Shown one piece after another: positions 1 to 10,631 of a stretch of DNA of 64,000 nucleotides. Source of the DNA: Cordylochernes scorpioides (lineage: Eukaryota; Arthropoda; Arachnida; Pseudoscorpiones; Chernetidae); assembly GCA_030710605.1 (NCBI GenBank), contig CP092886.1:56416885-56480884 (forward strand), given 5' to 3'. A program made the position numbers and the translations under genes. The notes beneath the pieces were generated by a model. The model saw only the letters and a program-made list of their open reading frames with translations, was not told where the DNA came from and ran no database searches. Within the stretch, counting starts at the first letter, position 1, and each line of letters opens with the position of its first letter.

Positions 1-317
1 ATATCGTTCCCCTTTCTTTGTTTATTAGCTGTGCGCAGTTTTATACGGTATATATGTTCAGACATCTAGAGAGCTGAAAATGTTTACATTTGCATTGTCA
101 TGGAGATTGAGCAGGTGTGAACATTTTCGCTATTCTAAGTGTGTGGGGTCTAGAAGTATGTTAAAAAGCATTAAAAGAGAGGAGAAAGTTAAGAAGGTTT
201 TGAAATGTAAAAAAAAAAAGAAAAAGTTCTAGCGTCATTAATAAAATTATTATATCGAAAGTAGTAGTTGGAAATTGGCTAATTTAACGAACACTCTAGA
301 GCAACCGCCAGTCTTTT

Positions 318-424
318 TTTGCTTATCCCTAGTACATGTGGTATAGGTCATGATGGTAGACGTAGGTGACAGCTTTTACTGTAAGTGAACCACATGTCTA
401 CACATGTGAGAAGCAGACCACCAG
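318..424 (-). repeat. SINE fragment, 3' half
   Basis: Reads on the minus strand as the distal half of the tRNA-headed SINE seen complete at 27456-27758 and at 15789-16068. The shared landmarks are the ACATGTGTAGACATGTGGT block, the 'cacttacagtaaaagc' stretch and a GGGATAAGC-like end. The tRNA-derived head is missing. No target duplication could be placed. Confidence 0.65.
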
Positions 425-483
425 TCTTAAAAACATCATTGAAGTTTCCCTAATAAAAATAAAGTATAATGTATTTTGTGAAA

Positions 484-745
484 TGTCCATACAATCTACG
501 CCTGTGAAAAAATAATTTAAAATAAAATAATAAAAAAGGTCAGGTATTGGTATTACAATCAAAAAAAGGCATATCCTGACCACACTCACATGAGCTTTTT
601 TAGATGGCAGAGCGCCATCTAGTGGAACAAAATCAACTAAACGTTGATTTAGCTTGTTCCCTGATGTTTGGCCAACCCATTTTCTTGATGAATCAAGAAA
701 CGCCAACCACGAACGTATACGTTTATAGAGAATTATTCCGTCGCA
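484..745 (+). repeat. Foldback element family B (GGCATATCCTGACC), half copy
   Basis: Contains the marker GGCATATCCTGACC at ~568-581, then AGAGCGCCATCT and AATCAACTAAACGTTGATTTAG, in the same order as the complete palindromic copy at 6939-7195 and the half copies at 12.3-12.8 kb. The outer flank (a GTCAGGTATTGG-like block) is also shared. No ORF in it looks coding. A non-autonomous inverted-repeat element is the best description; its superfamily is unknown. Confidence 0.6.
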
Positions 746-1004
746 CACATGCAGAGGGACATTTGAGAATAATTAAACCTAAAAAGGTCGATGTAATACA
801 ATTCTCACTCCGCTAAAATATTTCCATAACAAAATAAGGAGATCAAGTGTGTCACACACAATATTCTCATAATACAAATAATAAATAAGCCTCTAATAGA
901 GTATAATAAGTCATTAATATAACTTCCATATAAATTTGTTTATAAAAGTACAGATATATAGAATGGCAAAAATAAAAATATTTTAATGTTACCAAAAATA
1001 ATAT

Positions 1005-1080
1005 ACAGCATTTCCTAGAATCGAACCCGCGATCTTATGTTCGAAGGATACGTCTCGGAGATGAAGAAACACTGTACGCT
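1005..1080 (-). other. tRNA-like (B-box) sequence, degenerate
   Basis: The minus strand carries a good RNA polymerase III B box (GGTTCGATTCTAG), but I cannot fold a full cloverleaf. It resembles other tRNA-derived passengers in this window (10.9 kb, 17.85 kb, 49.06 kb). It is most likely the head of an old SINE or a tRNA pseudogene. Confidence 0.35.
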
Positions 1081-1234
1081 GATTGTCTGATAAAGGGTAG
1101 GGAACCAATCAGATGGCGAATATCAGCCACGCTTCAGACAGACATATAAGACCAGTTCCAGCTAAAAAAAAAACCTTTATTACGTACCATTTAAAAAGAG
1201 CAATCTATGACATAATGTTTACAACGAGGAATAT

Positions 1235-1574
1235 TAACACAAAGCAATAACGCGCCATCTTTAAATATAAAATGAATGGATTTGAAAGCACGAATGTTTC
1301 TTTTATACATAATACAAACTCATATTGTCCTTACTGCGCTGAATAAATATATTGGGAGGGCTTGGCTCATCAGTGGTAAACCCTCCCAGCGGTTTCGCCA
1401 ATTTAATCTACCAGACCGCTTCTCAGAGCTCTAAATTAGCGAAACCGCTGGGAGGATTCGCCACTGATGAGCCAAGCACTCCCAATTTATTTATTCATCG
1501 CAGTAAGTACAGTATAAGTTTGTATTATGTATAAAAGAAACATTCGTGCTTTTAAATCCTTTCGTTTTATATGT
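1235..1574. mobile_element. Foldback element family A, full palindromic copy
   Basis: The outer arms (from ~1264 and up to ~1570) are inverted complements over roughly 60-70 bp each. Inside are two inverted cores: one with GGGAGGGCTTGGCTCATCAG, the other with GCGAAACCGCTGGGAGG...CTGATGAGCC. It is flanked by a perfect 12-bp duplication, aacgaggaatat, at 1223-1234 and 1575-1586. An unpaired leader of ~28 bp containing GCGCCATCT precedes the left arm. The same leader-plus-foldback plan recurs at 22466, 49227 and 38975. It encodes no protein. Confidence 0.75.
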
Positions 1575-1836
1575 AACGAGGAATATATACATGTTCATCT
1601 CATTTGCAGTGTCTTCATGTGTGTTTACAAGGGGTCGGTGGTTTGAGGCAATTTTACGTTATTTGGTGCCTTGAATTACTATTTTTGCCCATTTAAGGAA
1701 AGGATTCTTATGATTTGAGATGTATTTATTCATCTTTTTGAATAGTTGACAGCCACACCAATTCGCTGTATGCTATCCCTGGAAATTTGCGCATTTCGTT
1801 GGGAATAGCTGTAAAATTGTTCTCTCCGCACTTGAC

Positions 1837-2085
1837 TCATTTAGGCATTTCTCTGGATTCAAATTTTGAGTGACCAAAATTTTGGCAATTGTGACATTGA
1901 CCTGGACCTTTGGGAGTCCTGTAGGCCATGACTCTGCACTTCATATCGCATATGTCCGTGATGTTGTATATTTCTTTGTTCTTGGCCGTTTTAGGACGAG
2001 TTACTTGGATGAGTGGGAGTTCCTCATCTGTTCCTGCTTTGCGTAGTCTTAAAATTGTTGTCAACTCGAATACTTTATTTTCCAT
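1837..2085 (-). pseudogene. LINE ORF1 (gag-like nucleic-acid-binding protein) fragment
   Basis: An 82-codon open stretch resembles the PRE_C2HC/zinc-knuckle region of ORF1 proteins of Jockey and X-type LINEs. It has the 'LPLIQVTRPKT' RNA-binding-fold segment, then GPGQCHNCQNFGHSKFES. The last cysteine of the CCHC knuckle is replaced by serine. In the family this protein coats the LINE RNA for ribonucleoprotein formation. No reverse transcriptase follows, so it is an isolated, broken fragment. The first codons may not be the original start. Confidence 0.6.
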
Positions 2086-2264
2086 GTCCTCTTGTAGAGA
2101 TCATGATGCAACGATCAAGAACTCTGGCGACTCCTATGTTATTCTTGTTGTCGTGTAGTTTCTTTCTTCCACCCACTTTTGACTACTGTGCGGTAATCCG
2201 CCACGGAGTCAGTCTGGACGTTGATGTGGCGCCCAGATGTGTAGAATTCTGGTTTTGAGTTTTT

Positions 2265-2640
2265 GCAATTGATAATTCCATCTCTTAAAATCAGACCATT
2301 CAGTTACCCCACTTATTTTGATTGACGTTATTCTAATCTTTGGGTTAGGAGGGGGGTTGCTTGAGGGGTAACTTGGTCGCACTGCTACAACACAAAGACT
2401 TTATTAAGACATTTTATAGTCATGTATAATATTCTTCTGGGGGATTTATAAAAATAAAGAGATTGAAATAAAAGTGGAGAAAGATTAAGATATATTGGCT
2501 TATATACAAATAATATTATAATTTTGATAATTAAAAATTGATATTTATTTACCTTTTAAAAAGTGGAATAAAGATAAAAATACAGTTTATTGGTTCATTT
2601 TTATGCAAAAAATATTTTTAGTTTTTATAAATATATATAT
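2265..2640. other. Intergenic, AT-rich, nothing recognised
   Basis: No coding, RNA or clear repeat signal was found, apart from A/T runs and a short (TA)n stretch near 2625-2650. Confidence 0.5.
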
Positions 2641-2644
2641 TTTT

Positions 2645-3108
2645 TTATATTGACAAAAAGTTACTTTGTACGGGTTAACACAAAATGCAATAAACTATGA
2701 CCTAAAGTAATAGTAACTAAACACACAAAAAGCGTACACTTAAGAGTACAACAAAAAAAAAGGTAAATAATAAATCACAATTTGTTAAATAAAATTAAAA
2801 AAAAAAAAACAGTACTTATCTTTATTGCTGCTTAGGTAGGGATCGGACCGGGGTTACACAGGGAATGCGAAGAGATCACCAGACACGGATAAAATACGAA
2901 GAGAACACTATAAGCGTCTCTACACAAAACCTTTAACCACACTGCCCTCTCACGCATTCCCTTAAACCCCCTTTATATACAAACATTGCCACACTCGTCC
3001 AATTAGAATGCTTGAGAGATCGGTTTACTTATCTGATAAAAACAACGTTCTTCGCACTAAAGAAATAGGATAAGATAAGCGTGCAAATATTTGTCATAAT
3101 AATTTGAC
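2645..3108 (-). repeat. Solo-LTR-like repeat, copy 1
   Basis: Homologous to 29030-29485; the best-conserved part is 2812-3060. Read on the minus strand, it has a TATATAAAG box, a downstream conserved stretch ending in a GTGTAACCCCGGTCCG-like block, then AATAAAGATAAGTACT. This is the order expected of U3 promoter, R region and polyadenylation signal in an LTR. No gag or pol lies beside it, so a solo LTR is the simplest reading. The exact ends are uncertain. Confidence 0.5.
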
Positions 3109-3536
3109 AATATATTTACTTTTTTTTTTAAGTGTAAGAATCGCATTTTTTTAAACAAAAATAAAATTGTATATTACTACTAATATAAATATAACTTTTC
3201 AAAATTAATGAGCTAAATATATCAAAATAATAGAAATCATAATGAAAAAGAGATAGAATAGGAAAGTATAATTTAGAAATCCTAATTAACAGAAATATTC
3301 TCATTTTTCAACTTCACGGTAGCTTTGTAAACTGGATATATTTGAAAGGCAGATATTTGGCTGATAATGCTGTTGTGGAAAGTTTTCCTGTCTGTGAGAT
3401 GGTGTGTTAGCCCAACTCATAGACACGGCTTTTATTTAGGCTCTCAGTCTTAGAAAGGATTCCTCACTGGATTATAACAGAGAAAGAAGTAGAATAAAGG
3501 GAGGTTGGGTATGAAGAAAAGAGGAAATATGTATAT

Positions 3537-4099
3537 TGTTATGACGGCACGTCGTTTGTTTGTGTCCAAGGCTTCTAAACAAAAAAGCGGGTTTTCTTTT
3601 AATACAGCTTAGCGCGACGTACTTTATTGCAAGTGGTTAATGTGGGGTTAAGAACTGGATAGACTTGCCTCCAAGTCAAACACCAGAAGGATCCTCCTCG
3701 TGAACGGCCGACTTAGTCCTCGCCGGGTCAGCTTCCTTGGCACCGCGTTCTTAGTTAATCCACACGGTCACACTCATTCCGGTGTCCATTTCTACAGAGC
3801 AGTCGCCAATCCGGCTCGGTCAGCTTCAGGGCACCTCCCGCCTTCAAGCCAACAGCTTCTATCCACTGGGATTTTCTCCCCCGGGATACTCGCATTTTTG
3901 CCGAGAGACTACATCACTGTCGAACTCTCTCACAAGAAGACTCGCCGTTTTCTTTCTTCGACACCGCGGTCAGTTCCCCTCGCTGTCGGCCTTGTTGGTT
4001 CTACGGCTTATCTCCCCCAGCTGCTGTGCCACCCCCGGCGCCAGTATCACGTCCTTGTTAATCCCTTTGACTCTTGGAGTAAAAGGGCCGAACGTAACA
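3537..4099 (+). repeat. Possible solo LTR, GC-rich
   Basis: A block of clearly higher GC than its surroundings, starting TGTTATGACGG and ending CGTAACA, so its ends are a short inverted TGTTA...TAACA as in many LTRs. Open frames across 3700-4258 follow the GC content and match nothing I know. No convincing target duplication flanks it. Alternatively it is a 5' UTR or gene-flank fragment. Confidence 0.35.
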
Positions 4100-5098
4100 G
4101 TTTATAATACACACATATACCAAAACATAAATCCATATATCTCAGATATGGTCATCGAATGTATATGCCCATGCGCCAACCCCTTGGATAATGTCGACAG
4201 GAATAAAATAAATGGAACAGAAACTCAAAGAGAAGAATGGCTAAAAAAAGAACATTAGAAAGCAGCATCTATGTACGATACATTCTCAAATGATAGACAT
4301 GCATTTTCATTAGTTGTGCTATCTTACTTGCTGACATGTAAAATCCATATGGATTTAAAGCAAAGCTTCTACATGTTATAGCGTCGGCTAAAACCTCCGT
4401 TATTGTATTAAGAAGACTGTTGCCCATTTTTTTTAGAGTAGAATAATTTTCTTTCTCTTCAAGAATTCTTGTGCGATGGAAAAGTTGTTAGAAATTTCAG
4501 AATCACTTTCCGTTTACAAAGATAGCATATCAGGCCATCGTCTTTGAATATGTCTAATGATTTTCCCGAAGAGTAATCTTTGCTGAGCACCGCATCGTTT
4601 AGCACGACAAGGAAGGTTGCCGGTCAAATACCTCCCAGGGCGAAAAGATCGATTTCATGTTTTTGTAATAGGGGCATATAGAGTTTTTGGCCGTTATTAT
4701 TATCGCTTGGCCGTTTTGGATAGATTGCTCCATTTTCCTCTGGACTATAAAGGGGATTCCTCTTTGAGTGAAATAAATGTCGCTGCAGAAGTTCAGCCAA
4801 AAGAATCCTGTGAAGAGTTTAAAATGTCGGCTAAATCTGTATCCGCCCAATATATGTGCTTGTTGTTTCTTGATATTTCTGTAAGGTTGGTAAGATATAT
4901 AGTCGATTCTTTTCTATCTTAAGAATTCTGTTTCAAAACATCAGCGTCAGAATTGCTGAAAACAACTTCAGGACCTAGTTGCGCCGTTAATATTCATTCT
5001 CTCTCTTTCTCAAACGACTTGAATTCGTGTCTAAATAATTAAATCCTGTGGCTAGAGTCAACTTTAAGGCCAAGTTGTACCAACACTGGCCATTTGAA
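4100..5098. other. Unassigned stretch
   Basis: Open frames on both strands around 4599-4922 (~80-100 codons) have no motif I recognise and look like chance or decayed repeats. Nothing else is supported here. Confidence 0.4.
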
Positions 5099-6090
5099 TG
5101 CTTTTAACTTGGTAATCAGTCCTACTCTATGCGGCTCCAATCTGGGCACATGATCAAACCTTAATCCTAGATAGAATCCAGGATACCTTCCTCAGACGTT
5201 TTCTGTGCCTTCCAAGCTATACTCCGGGCTATATTTTGAGGGCTGAAACAGGAAGAAACTCTCTTGATATCACAGTGAAAAACCTAACTTTAAAATTCTG
5301 GACTAGAATTCTGAAAATGGACGGCAGCAGGCTACCTTCAATATGTTTGGCACATTTGTGGGACATTTCAATTTCTTCAAAACAGAATATCGGACTGGTA
5401 AAAAGTATAACAGAGCTACTTAATAACACCGGCTTCTCATGGCTTGTTGGATGTACAGACTTCAATATTCTACAAAGATACATCCCCCTAATTATTAGAA
5501 CGGCAACCGATCAGTCCTTGCAGCTCGATTATGTAAGAATAAGAAAATCAGTACTCTACTCTCACTATAAATACTTTCATTCATCACCTACAATGGAATG
5601 CTATCTGAATGACAATATCCCCCTAACCTTAAAGAGAATCATTGTACAAGTAAGAAGCCTTTTTGTAGTACAGAGAATTAATCATGTTTCACTATTGAAA
5701 ACTAAGACCATAAAATGCACCTTATGCAACGGTGAATTTAGTCTCGATTTTCCACACTACATGTTCTACTGTACGGCAATGGAAGAAGAAAGAGAAATTC
5801 TTCGTCAAGAGACCGGCTATAATAGCAATTCGCCTTATGTTTTAATGGCAAAAGTCGTAAAATCCAGACCCTTTGCATTCGCTTTTTATAAATACTGGAA
5901 ATCAGCTCAATCAAAATATTTAGCACAGACACCGGATCCAACTCGATAATCAGTCGAGGTCAATACCCAATACTTGTATATAACTACAATGCTAATCTGT
6001 TATTTATTTATTTTGTCCTACAGAGAGAATCCTGTATGGCACGTGTGCCCAATAAAGGCTATTGTTGTTGTTGTTGCTTTTAACTTGGTA
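5099..6090 (+). mobile_element. 5'-truncated LINE insertion with 16-bp target duplication
   Basis: The insertion (5115-6074) lies between perfect direct repeats tgcttttaacttggta at 5099-5114 and 6075-6090, the hallmark of target-primed reverse transcription. It ends in a hairpin (GGCACGTGTGCC, 6038-6049), an AATAAA signal (6051-6056) and (TTG)n. The minus-strand copy at 23711-24480 ends the same way. Only the C-terminal part of ORF2 remains. Confidence 0.88.
5116..5949 (+). pseudogene. LINE ORF2 C-terminal fragment (I/Jockey/R1-like)
   Basis: The frame is open from just after a stop at 5113 to the stop at 5947-5949, with no genuine start: the 5' end was lost on insertion. Early residues (LYAAPIWA..., ...FLRRFLCLP) match the region after the reverse transcriptase palm in I/Jockey/R1-type ORF2 proteins. 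A C-terminal zinc knuckle of type C-x2-C-x9-H-x4-C lies at Cys 5716, Cys 5725, His 5753 and Cys 5770. Endonuclease and polymerase domains are absent, so it cannot act alone. The lack of internal stops over 277 codons suggests a fairly recent insertion. Confidence 0.82.
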
Positions 6091-6349
6091 TTTCAATAAC
6101 TTGATCTCTCATTGCTAGAATGACGTTCACTGCCGGGTTGCGCCGCGACTGGCCATTTAATATGCATTTGGAGAGCAGTTAGAACCTAATGCCTCTTGTT
6201 GTGTGAGTCACGACAGCCGGTCGATGCATGCCGTCCGTCCGTCTGACCGTCTATACCGAATGTAGCGAACAACCGCTGACAGCGAGAGGAAGGAGTAAGC
6301 TAGAAGGAAAGACACAACGAAATAACACATTGAATTTATATTTTAATTT

Positions 6350-6475
6350 GTTTTCATATTCATAATATGAAAATTCGAAACTATTATAGACACGCGTATG
6401 ATTCTTTTTAAAAAATTAAACAATTTCGAATTTTCATAACAGATGGCGCGCTAATGCATCATAATATTCATAGTA
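6350..6475 (-). repeat. Foldback element family A, core-deleted copy
   Basis: The minus strand shows the family leader (GATGCATTAGCGCGCCATCT-like), a short left arm (GAAAATTCGAAA) and a right arm, but no GAAAC/CTGATGA core. A 9-bp direct repeat, atattcata, lies on both sides (near 6358 and 6465). This is a deletion derivative of the elements at 22466 and 49227. Confidence 0.6.
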
Positions 6476-6489
6476 TATTTAAATATATT

Positions 6490-6925
6490 TATATGTACTA
6501 AAAGTGGCACCTCTTCCTTTTAAAATTCATTTTTGAAATACATTTTAAAAGGGAGAGATGCCAACTTTTGGCACACATGAATACAATCCTCCCGCAACTT
6601 TATGTTGTATTCTGTCCTGAAAATCGGCTAAACTATTTCACCAGCTTAAACAGCTTTTTGGCCAATTCGACCTATTTCATAACTCTTAAGATATTATGAA
6701 ATCTCAGCAGCCCCTGTACTGATGAGGGCCAAAACCAGGGTATACAGCTTGGCTTTATGTCTGAATTTGCCCAAACGGGTGTTGTGGCTCATTATTTATC
6801 ATCACCGTTATATTTTGTGCTCGAATGATAAACAAAATGCATTGTTTTAACTCTTTTTTTTTTTAAGGAAGTGGTGCCACTTTTGGTACATGACTATCAT
6901 CTTCCAGAAAATTTATGCTATATAT
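6490..6925. repeat. Interspersed repeat shared with 37.9-38.2 kb and 56.0-56.2 kb
   Basis: Shares with 37940-38200 (and its inverted copy at 55960-56215) blocks around 'ggcacctctyccttt', 'aattcgaccKatttcataac', 'tctgaatttgcc' and 'tgtggctcatt'. Its ends carry inverted segments of the ACCTCTCCCTTT type, so it may be another non-autonomous inverted-repeat element. The boundaries are soft. Confidence 0.45.
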
Positions 6926-6938
6926 ATATATTTTTTTT

Positions 6939-7195
6939 AAAAAGGCATATCCTGACCAGGAGCACATGTGCTTTTCAGAAGGCAGAGCGCCATCTGGTGG
7001 AACAGAAATCAACTAAGCAATGCGCCAACAGCGTGAAACGCGTTCGTGGATGGCTTTTCTTGATTTATCAAGAAATTGAGTTGGCTAAATATCAGGGACC
7101 AGGCTAAATCAATGTTTAGTTGATTTCTGTACCCCCAGATGGCGCCATGCCTTCTGAAAAACACATGTGCTCCTGGTCAGGATATGCCTTTTTTA
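6939..7195. mobile_element. Foldback element family B, complete palindrome
   Basis: Begins aaaaaGGCATATCC and ends GGATATGCCttttt. The arms are near-perfect inverted complements for ~75 bp (CCTGACCAGGAGCACATGTG..., CAGAGCGCCATCTGG, ATCAACTAA), with a loop centred on a self-complementary CTTGATTTATCAAG block. It is non-coding. The hairpin would extrude as a long cruciform. The superfamily is unknown because no clear short target duplication is visible. Confidence 0.72.
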
Positions 7196-7740
7196 TTTTC
7201 AATATCAACACCTGACCTTTTTATTATTTTTTTCTATTATTTTTTTCACACACACATTTTTATTGGATTGAATAAAATATTTATTTTTCCCATATTTCGG
7301 TTGGATAAATAAATCTTTTATTCAATACAATATATGCCTTTTTATTATCTAATGATTTAAATATGGATTGCTCTATTTTCAGAAAAAAAAATGTATTGCC
7401 TGGGAGGTTGGCGCAAGTAGAACCAAGAGTTCCATCTTTTGCCCATAGATGGCGCGCTAAAATATTTTGACACTTTCCCGATCTTGTATTAATGCTTGTC
7501 GATGTTCTTTCACTGTTATAACTTTTGGAGATAATTCCTATCTGTAATTATATCGGTGTTAATGCTTATTTTGTAGACTACCATTGATTAAGAGAACTTT
7601 CAATGCTGATCTACAAAAAAAAAGGGGTTTAATATAACCCTTGATTTGTCCTGACAAATTTTTTCTGGAAAATTTTTCTTAAGGATACCTGATAAAATCA
7701 TAGTTACTGGGCAGACTCTAGCTCATAAAAAAAATCCTTC

Positions 7741-8026
7741 CTAAAAGGGAAAAGAGCGAGTCTTCGCGTTGCTGCGTTCGTCGCGCCACTACCAACCACG
7801 CTGCATTTTCCTGCCTGCCTGGGACTGACCATCGCTAGGCGTCCAAGCAATCTCCTGCTGCCTGTGCCATCACCTCTAGGACCGCACCGTGCTCCCCGTC
7901 TGCGCGGTTCTACTCACGTCCTCTTAGCCCCATCGTCCGAGCCAAGGTACCGGTCACAACTCCGGGGAAATTCTAGCACACGTCACAAAGCTCTTCTCTG
8001 AACCTCAGACCATCAAGATAGTCGGC
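7741..8026 (+). other. GC-rich leader-like block
   Basis: A C-rich segment (~60% GC) within AT-rich DNA. It leads into a short basic ORF at 8027 and resembles the 5' UTR of a retroelement or a promoter-proximal exon. No splice or promoter signal is decisive. Confidence 0.3.
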
Positions 8027-8137
8027 ATGGCCAGAAAGGGGAAGAAAAATAACATCAAAAAGATCGCTGAAGTAGTAAAATCTAATGACTATGGAAGTCT
8101 ATCACGGAAACTATTGGCTAAAATCTTAACAACATAA
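8027..8137 (+). CDS. Short lysine-rich ORF, 36 codons, function unknown
   Basis: The ATG at 8027 opens a frame rich in Lys and Arg (it begins MARKGKKNNIKK) and stops at 8135. The position after a GC-rich leader suggests the start of a decayed LINE ORF1 or a truncated exon, since basic N-termini are common there. After the stop, no frame continues convincingly. It could be chance. Confidence 0.25.
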   Translation: MARKGKKNNIKKIAEVVKSNDYGSLSRKLLAKILTT

Positions 8138-8311
8138 CTGCCTGGATCAAAAATGGAATTTTCAAGATGAGGATATGAGAGAGACTATCCCAACAAATGA
8201 CACCAGCCTAGTGAATCATTCGTGGGGGAACTTGCTTGATAAAGACTAAAATTAAATTTCAGATTCCTACATGCTCTAGAAGTATATTAAAAATTGATGA
8301 CAAGATTTGTG

Positions 8312-8338
8312 GACAGACAGACAGACGGACAGACAGGA
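8312..8338. repeat. (GACA)n microsatellite
   Basis: Imperfect run of gacagacagacagac. Confidence 0.7.
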
Positions 8339-8339
8339 A

Positions 8340-9120
8340 AGCAAAAGGACAAAACATTGGAAACTCTAGCACAACAGAGAAAAATAAGTGAAGAGCTGCA
8401 TGATGGAACTGATGATGTGCAATAATGACAATAGAACTACCATTATAATCTGTTTAGATACAATATTTCAGGTTCATACTATGGCCTATCATCACTCGCC
8501 TGCAACACACCTCTCTAGACACTCATCAGCTCCCCTCGCGGCCATAGTTAGATCATCTAACTACACTTTGAATACCCATCGCCCCATGCTTTATTATAGA
8601 TATTAGGACTTCAAAACCAAGCCCAGAATTCAGTTCTTCCAATGGTGTTGACCGGCGAGCTTTCGAATCTTCCTCAGACCTGGTACAATTGAATGAATGT
8701 ATGAAACTTTAAAATCTGAAGATAGACCGCTGTATGAAACTATAATATCCTCTATAAAAGTTTATTATAGATTATTTTATTTTCCGTCTTTTCTCTTTAG
8801 AGATTTAATAGTTTTATTTATTCCTTTAATTGAATCAGGTCGGAGGAAGAGTCCAGAGTGGCTTACCAGTTAACACCGTTGAAAGAAACGTATTGCTAAC
8901 GGATTATCATTTTGTCTCCAACATAACTGCAATTTGAATCAATTTCAAATAAGTGTAGGATAACGAGCGGATTTCAAATACCCTCAGAAAACTATGAATT
9001 AAAACATGCTCCTATCATAAAATCTGATAGGCAAATGAAATAACCCTCTCTTCACCCAGCCCACGCAGATAGAAAATATGATTTTACGAGCTACTAACCA
9101 AAGTGTATGATTTTTGAGCC
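8340..9120. other. Unassigned stretch with one PLE-type motif
   Basis: No gene is supported. At 8650-8684 the minus strand reads CTGAGGA...TCGAAAGCTCG, the box pair typical of Penelope-like element ends, but with the stem between the boxes almost lost. The rest is AT-rich sequence without a recognisable signal. Confidence 0.4.
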
Positions 9121-9140
9121 CCCCCCCCCCCCAAAAAAAA
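9121..9140. repeat. Homopolymer tract C12A8
   Basis: A run of C followed by A. On the minus strand the T run directly follows the 5S pseudogene and would act as a polymerase III terminator. Confidence 0.8.
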
Positions 9141-9148
9141 GGGTATTA

Positions 9149-9246
9149 GCCTAAAGCACCCGGTGTTCCCAGGTGATCACCCTCCCAAGTACTCAACTTC
9201 GATGATCGAACGAGAACCGGTGTTTTCAATGTGGTATAGCTTAGAC
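9149..9246 (-). pseudogene. 5S rRNA pseudogene with internal deletion
   Basis: The minus strand matches animal 5S rRNA from the 'ATACCACATTGAAAACACC' segment through 'GGTTCTCG', 'GATCATCGAAGTT', 'TACTTGGGAGGGTGA' and 'CACCTGGGAACACC' to 'GGTGCTTTAGGC'. About 20 nt of the middle (the ...AGCA...GGGC... part) are missing, giving ~98 nt instead of ~119. Without that segment the molecule cannot fold normally. A run of T follows it. It is either a dispersed 5S pseudogene or the head of a 5S-derived SINE; no SINE body is evident. Confidence 0.8.
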
Positions 9247-9249
9247 AGA

Positions 9250-9880
9250 AGCTAACGCAGCGCAAGTCAATTCAGTACCGAGATTGCAATGCCGCCACAA
9301 ATGTTGGTGAAACCGGCAGATAATCCAGATGGATTCAATAAACACAACAGAAACTTAGGAACAGCCAAAGACCAACCTTCTATGATCTGCCAGCATTCTT
9401 CGCTGACCGGCCACTTCTTCAACATGTCACAGGTCAAACGTCAAAATATCACAGGAAAAAGTAACAAATATTACTTTTATAATACCTTGTATCCAATAAC
9501 CACAATAGCATCAACAATAAATATTGAGTTACCTGCAGAGTTCTGATTCCTTAGTAAAATAAATTATATTCATTTTCCTTACCAGTATTGAATCTACTTC
9601 CTCATTATCTTAATTTTGTGAATGACCATAATTTGATTGTTTTGGACATTTCAATATTTATAGCTTTTAAATATTCCTCGGCACGTGCACACGCCATTAT
9701 TTCCTTTGTAAATAGTTCGATTTGTTCCGACGTTCATATTTATGAGTGAGTAGAAAAGCAACTTTATTGAAAAGTAATTTTATTGGTAATTTTATTTTAT
9801 TTTTGTAATTTTTATAAAATACTTCAATCATTTTATCTAATTCAATAAATATCTTATAACAGGAACATGTTGTATATGGC
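9250..9880. other. Unassigned stretch
   Basis: An 85-codon frame at 9289-9546 has no recognisable motif and no codon-level support. The remainder is AT-rich with no recognisable feature. Confidence 0.4.
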
Positions 9881-9884
9881 TAAA

Positions 9885-10522
9885 ACCACGTAGTGATAGT
9901 TATCGCGGCCCCATGCTAAGCTGAAACCTGATGTAAGCGGCCACGTGGTGCCAGTTCCTTTCTTGCGCCGCGGTAAAGTTAAGCTGAAACCTGATGTAAG
10001 CGGCCACGTGGTGCCAGTTCTCTCCTTGCCGCGGCCATTGTTAAACTGAAACCTGATGTAAGCGGCCACGTGGTGCCAGTTCTCTCCTTGCCGCGGCCAT
10101 GTTAAGCTGAAACCTGATGTAAGAGGCCACGTGGTGCCAGTTCTCTCCTTGCCGCGGCCATGTTAAGCTGAAACCTGATGTAAGAGGCCACGTGGTGCCA
10201 GTTCTCTCCTTGCCGCTGCCATGTTAAGCTGAAACCTGATGTAAGCGGCCACGTGGTGCCAGTTCTCTCCTTGCCGCGGCCATGTTAAGCTGAAACCTGA
10301 TGTAAGAGGCCACGTGGTGCCAGTTTTCTCCTTGCCGCTGCCATGTTAAGCTGAAACCTGATGTAAGCGGCCACGTGGTGCCAGTTCTCTCCTTGCCGCG
10401 GCCATGTTAAGCTGAAACCTGATGTAAGAGGCCACGTGGTGCCAGTTTTCTCCATGCTGTGGCAATGTTAAGCTGAAACCTGATGTAAGCGGCCACGTGA
10501 TGATATCCCTCCCTTTGTCGCG
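9885..10522. repeat. 61-bp minisatellite with an E-box in each unit
   Basis: About ten tandem copies of a ~61-bp unit. Each contains 'gctgaaacctgatgtaag', 'ggCCACGTGgtgccag' and usually 'gccgcggcc'. CACGTG is the canonical palindromic E-box and recurs with the unit period. Units differ by few substitutions (cgg/agg, gcg/gct). Confidence 0.9.
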
Positions 10523-10631
10523 GCCGCATTTCTTAAAATACGCACAAGTTTAGAAAATGAAAAAAAAAAAAAAAAAAAAACAACTACTTAGACTGAATTA
10601 TTATTCGGTAGTAAAAAGACACTTCGCCTGA

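Noticed and set aside
1005..1080. Functional tRNA gene
   Set aside because: A B box is present but no acceptor or anticodon stem can be formed.
3700..4258. Overlapping 135- and 158-codon frames as a gene
   Set aside because: Two frames are open together because of high GC; composition is proline/serine-rich without a motif, and the block has LTR-like ends.
4599..4922. Protein gene on either strand around 4.6-4.9 kb
   Set aside because: Both strands are open over the same stretch, neither peptide has a recognised motif, and no regulatory signal is visible.
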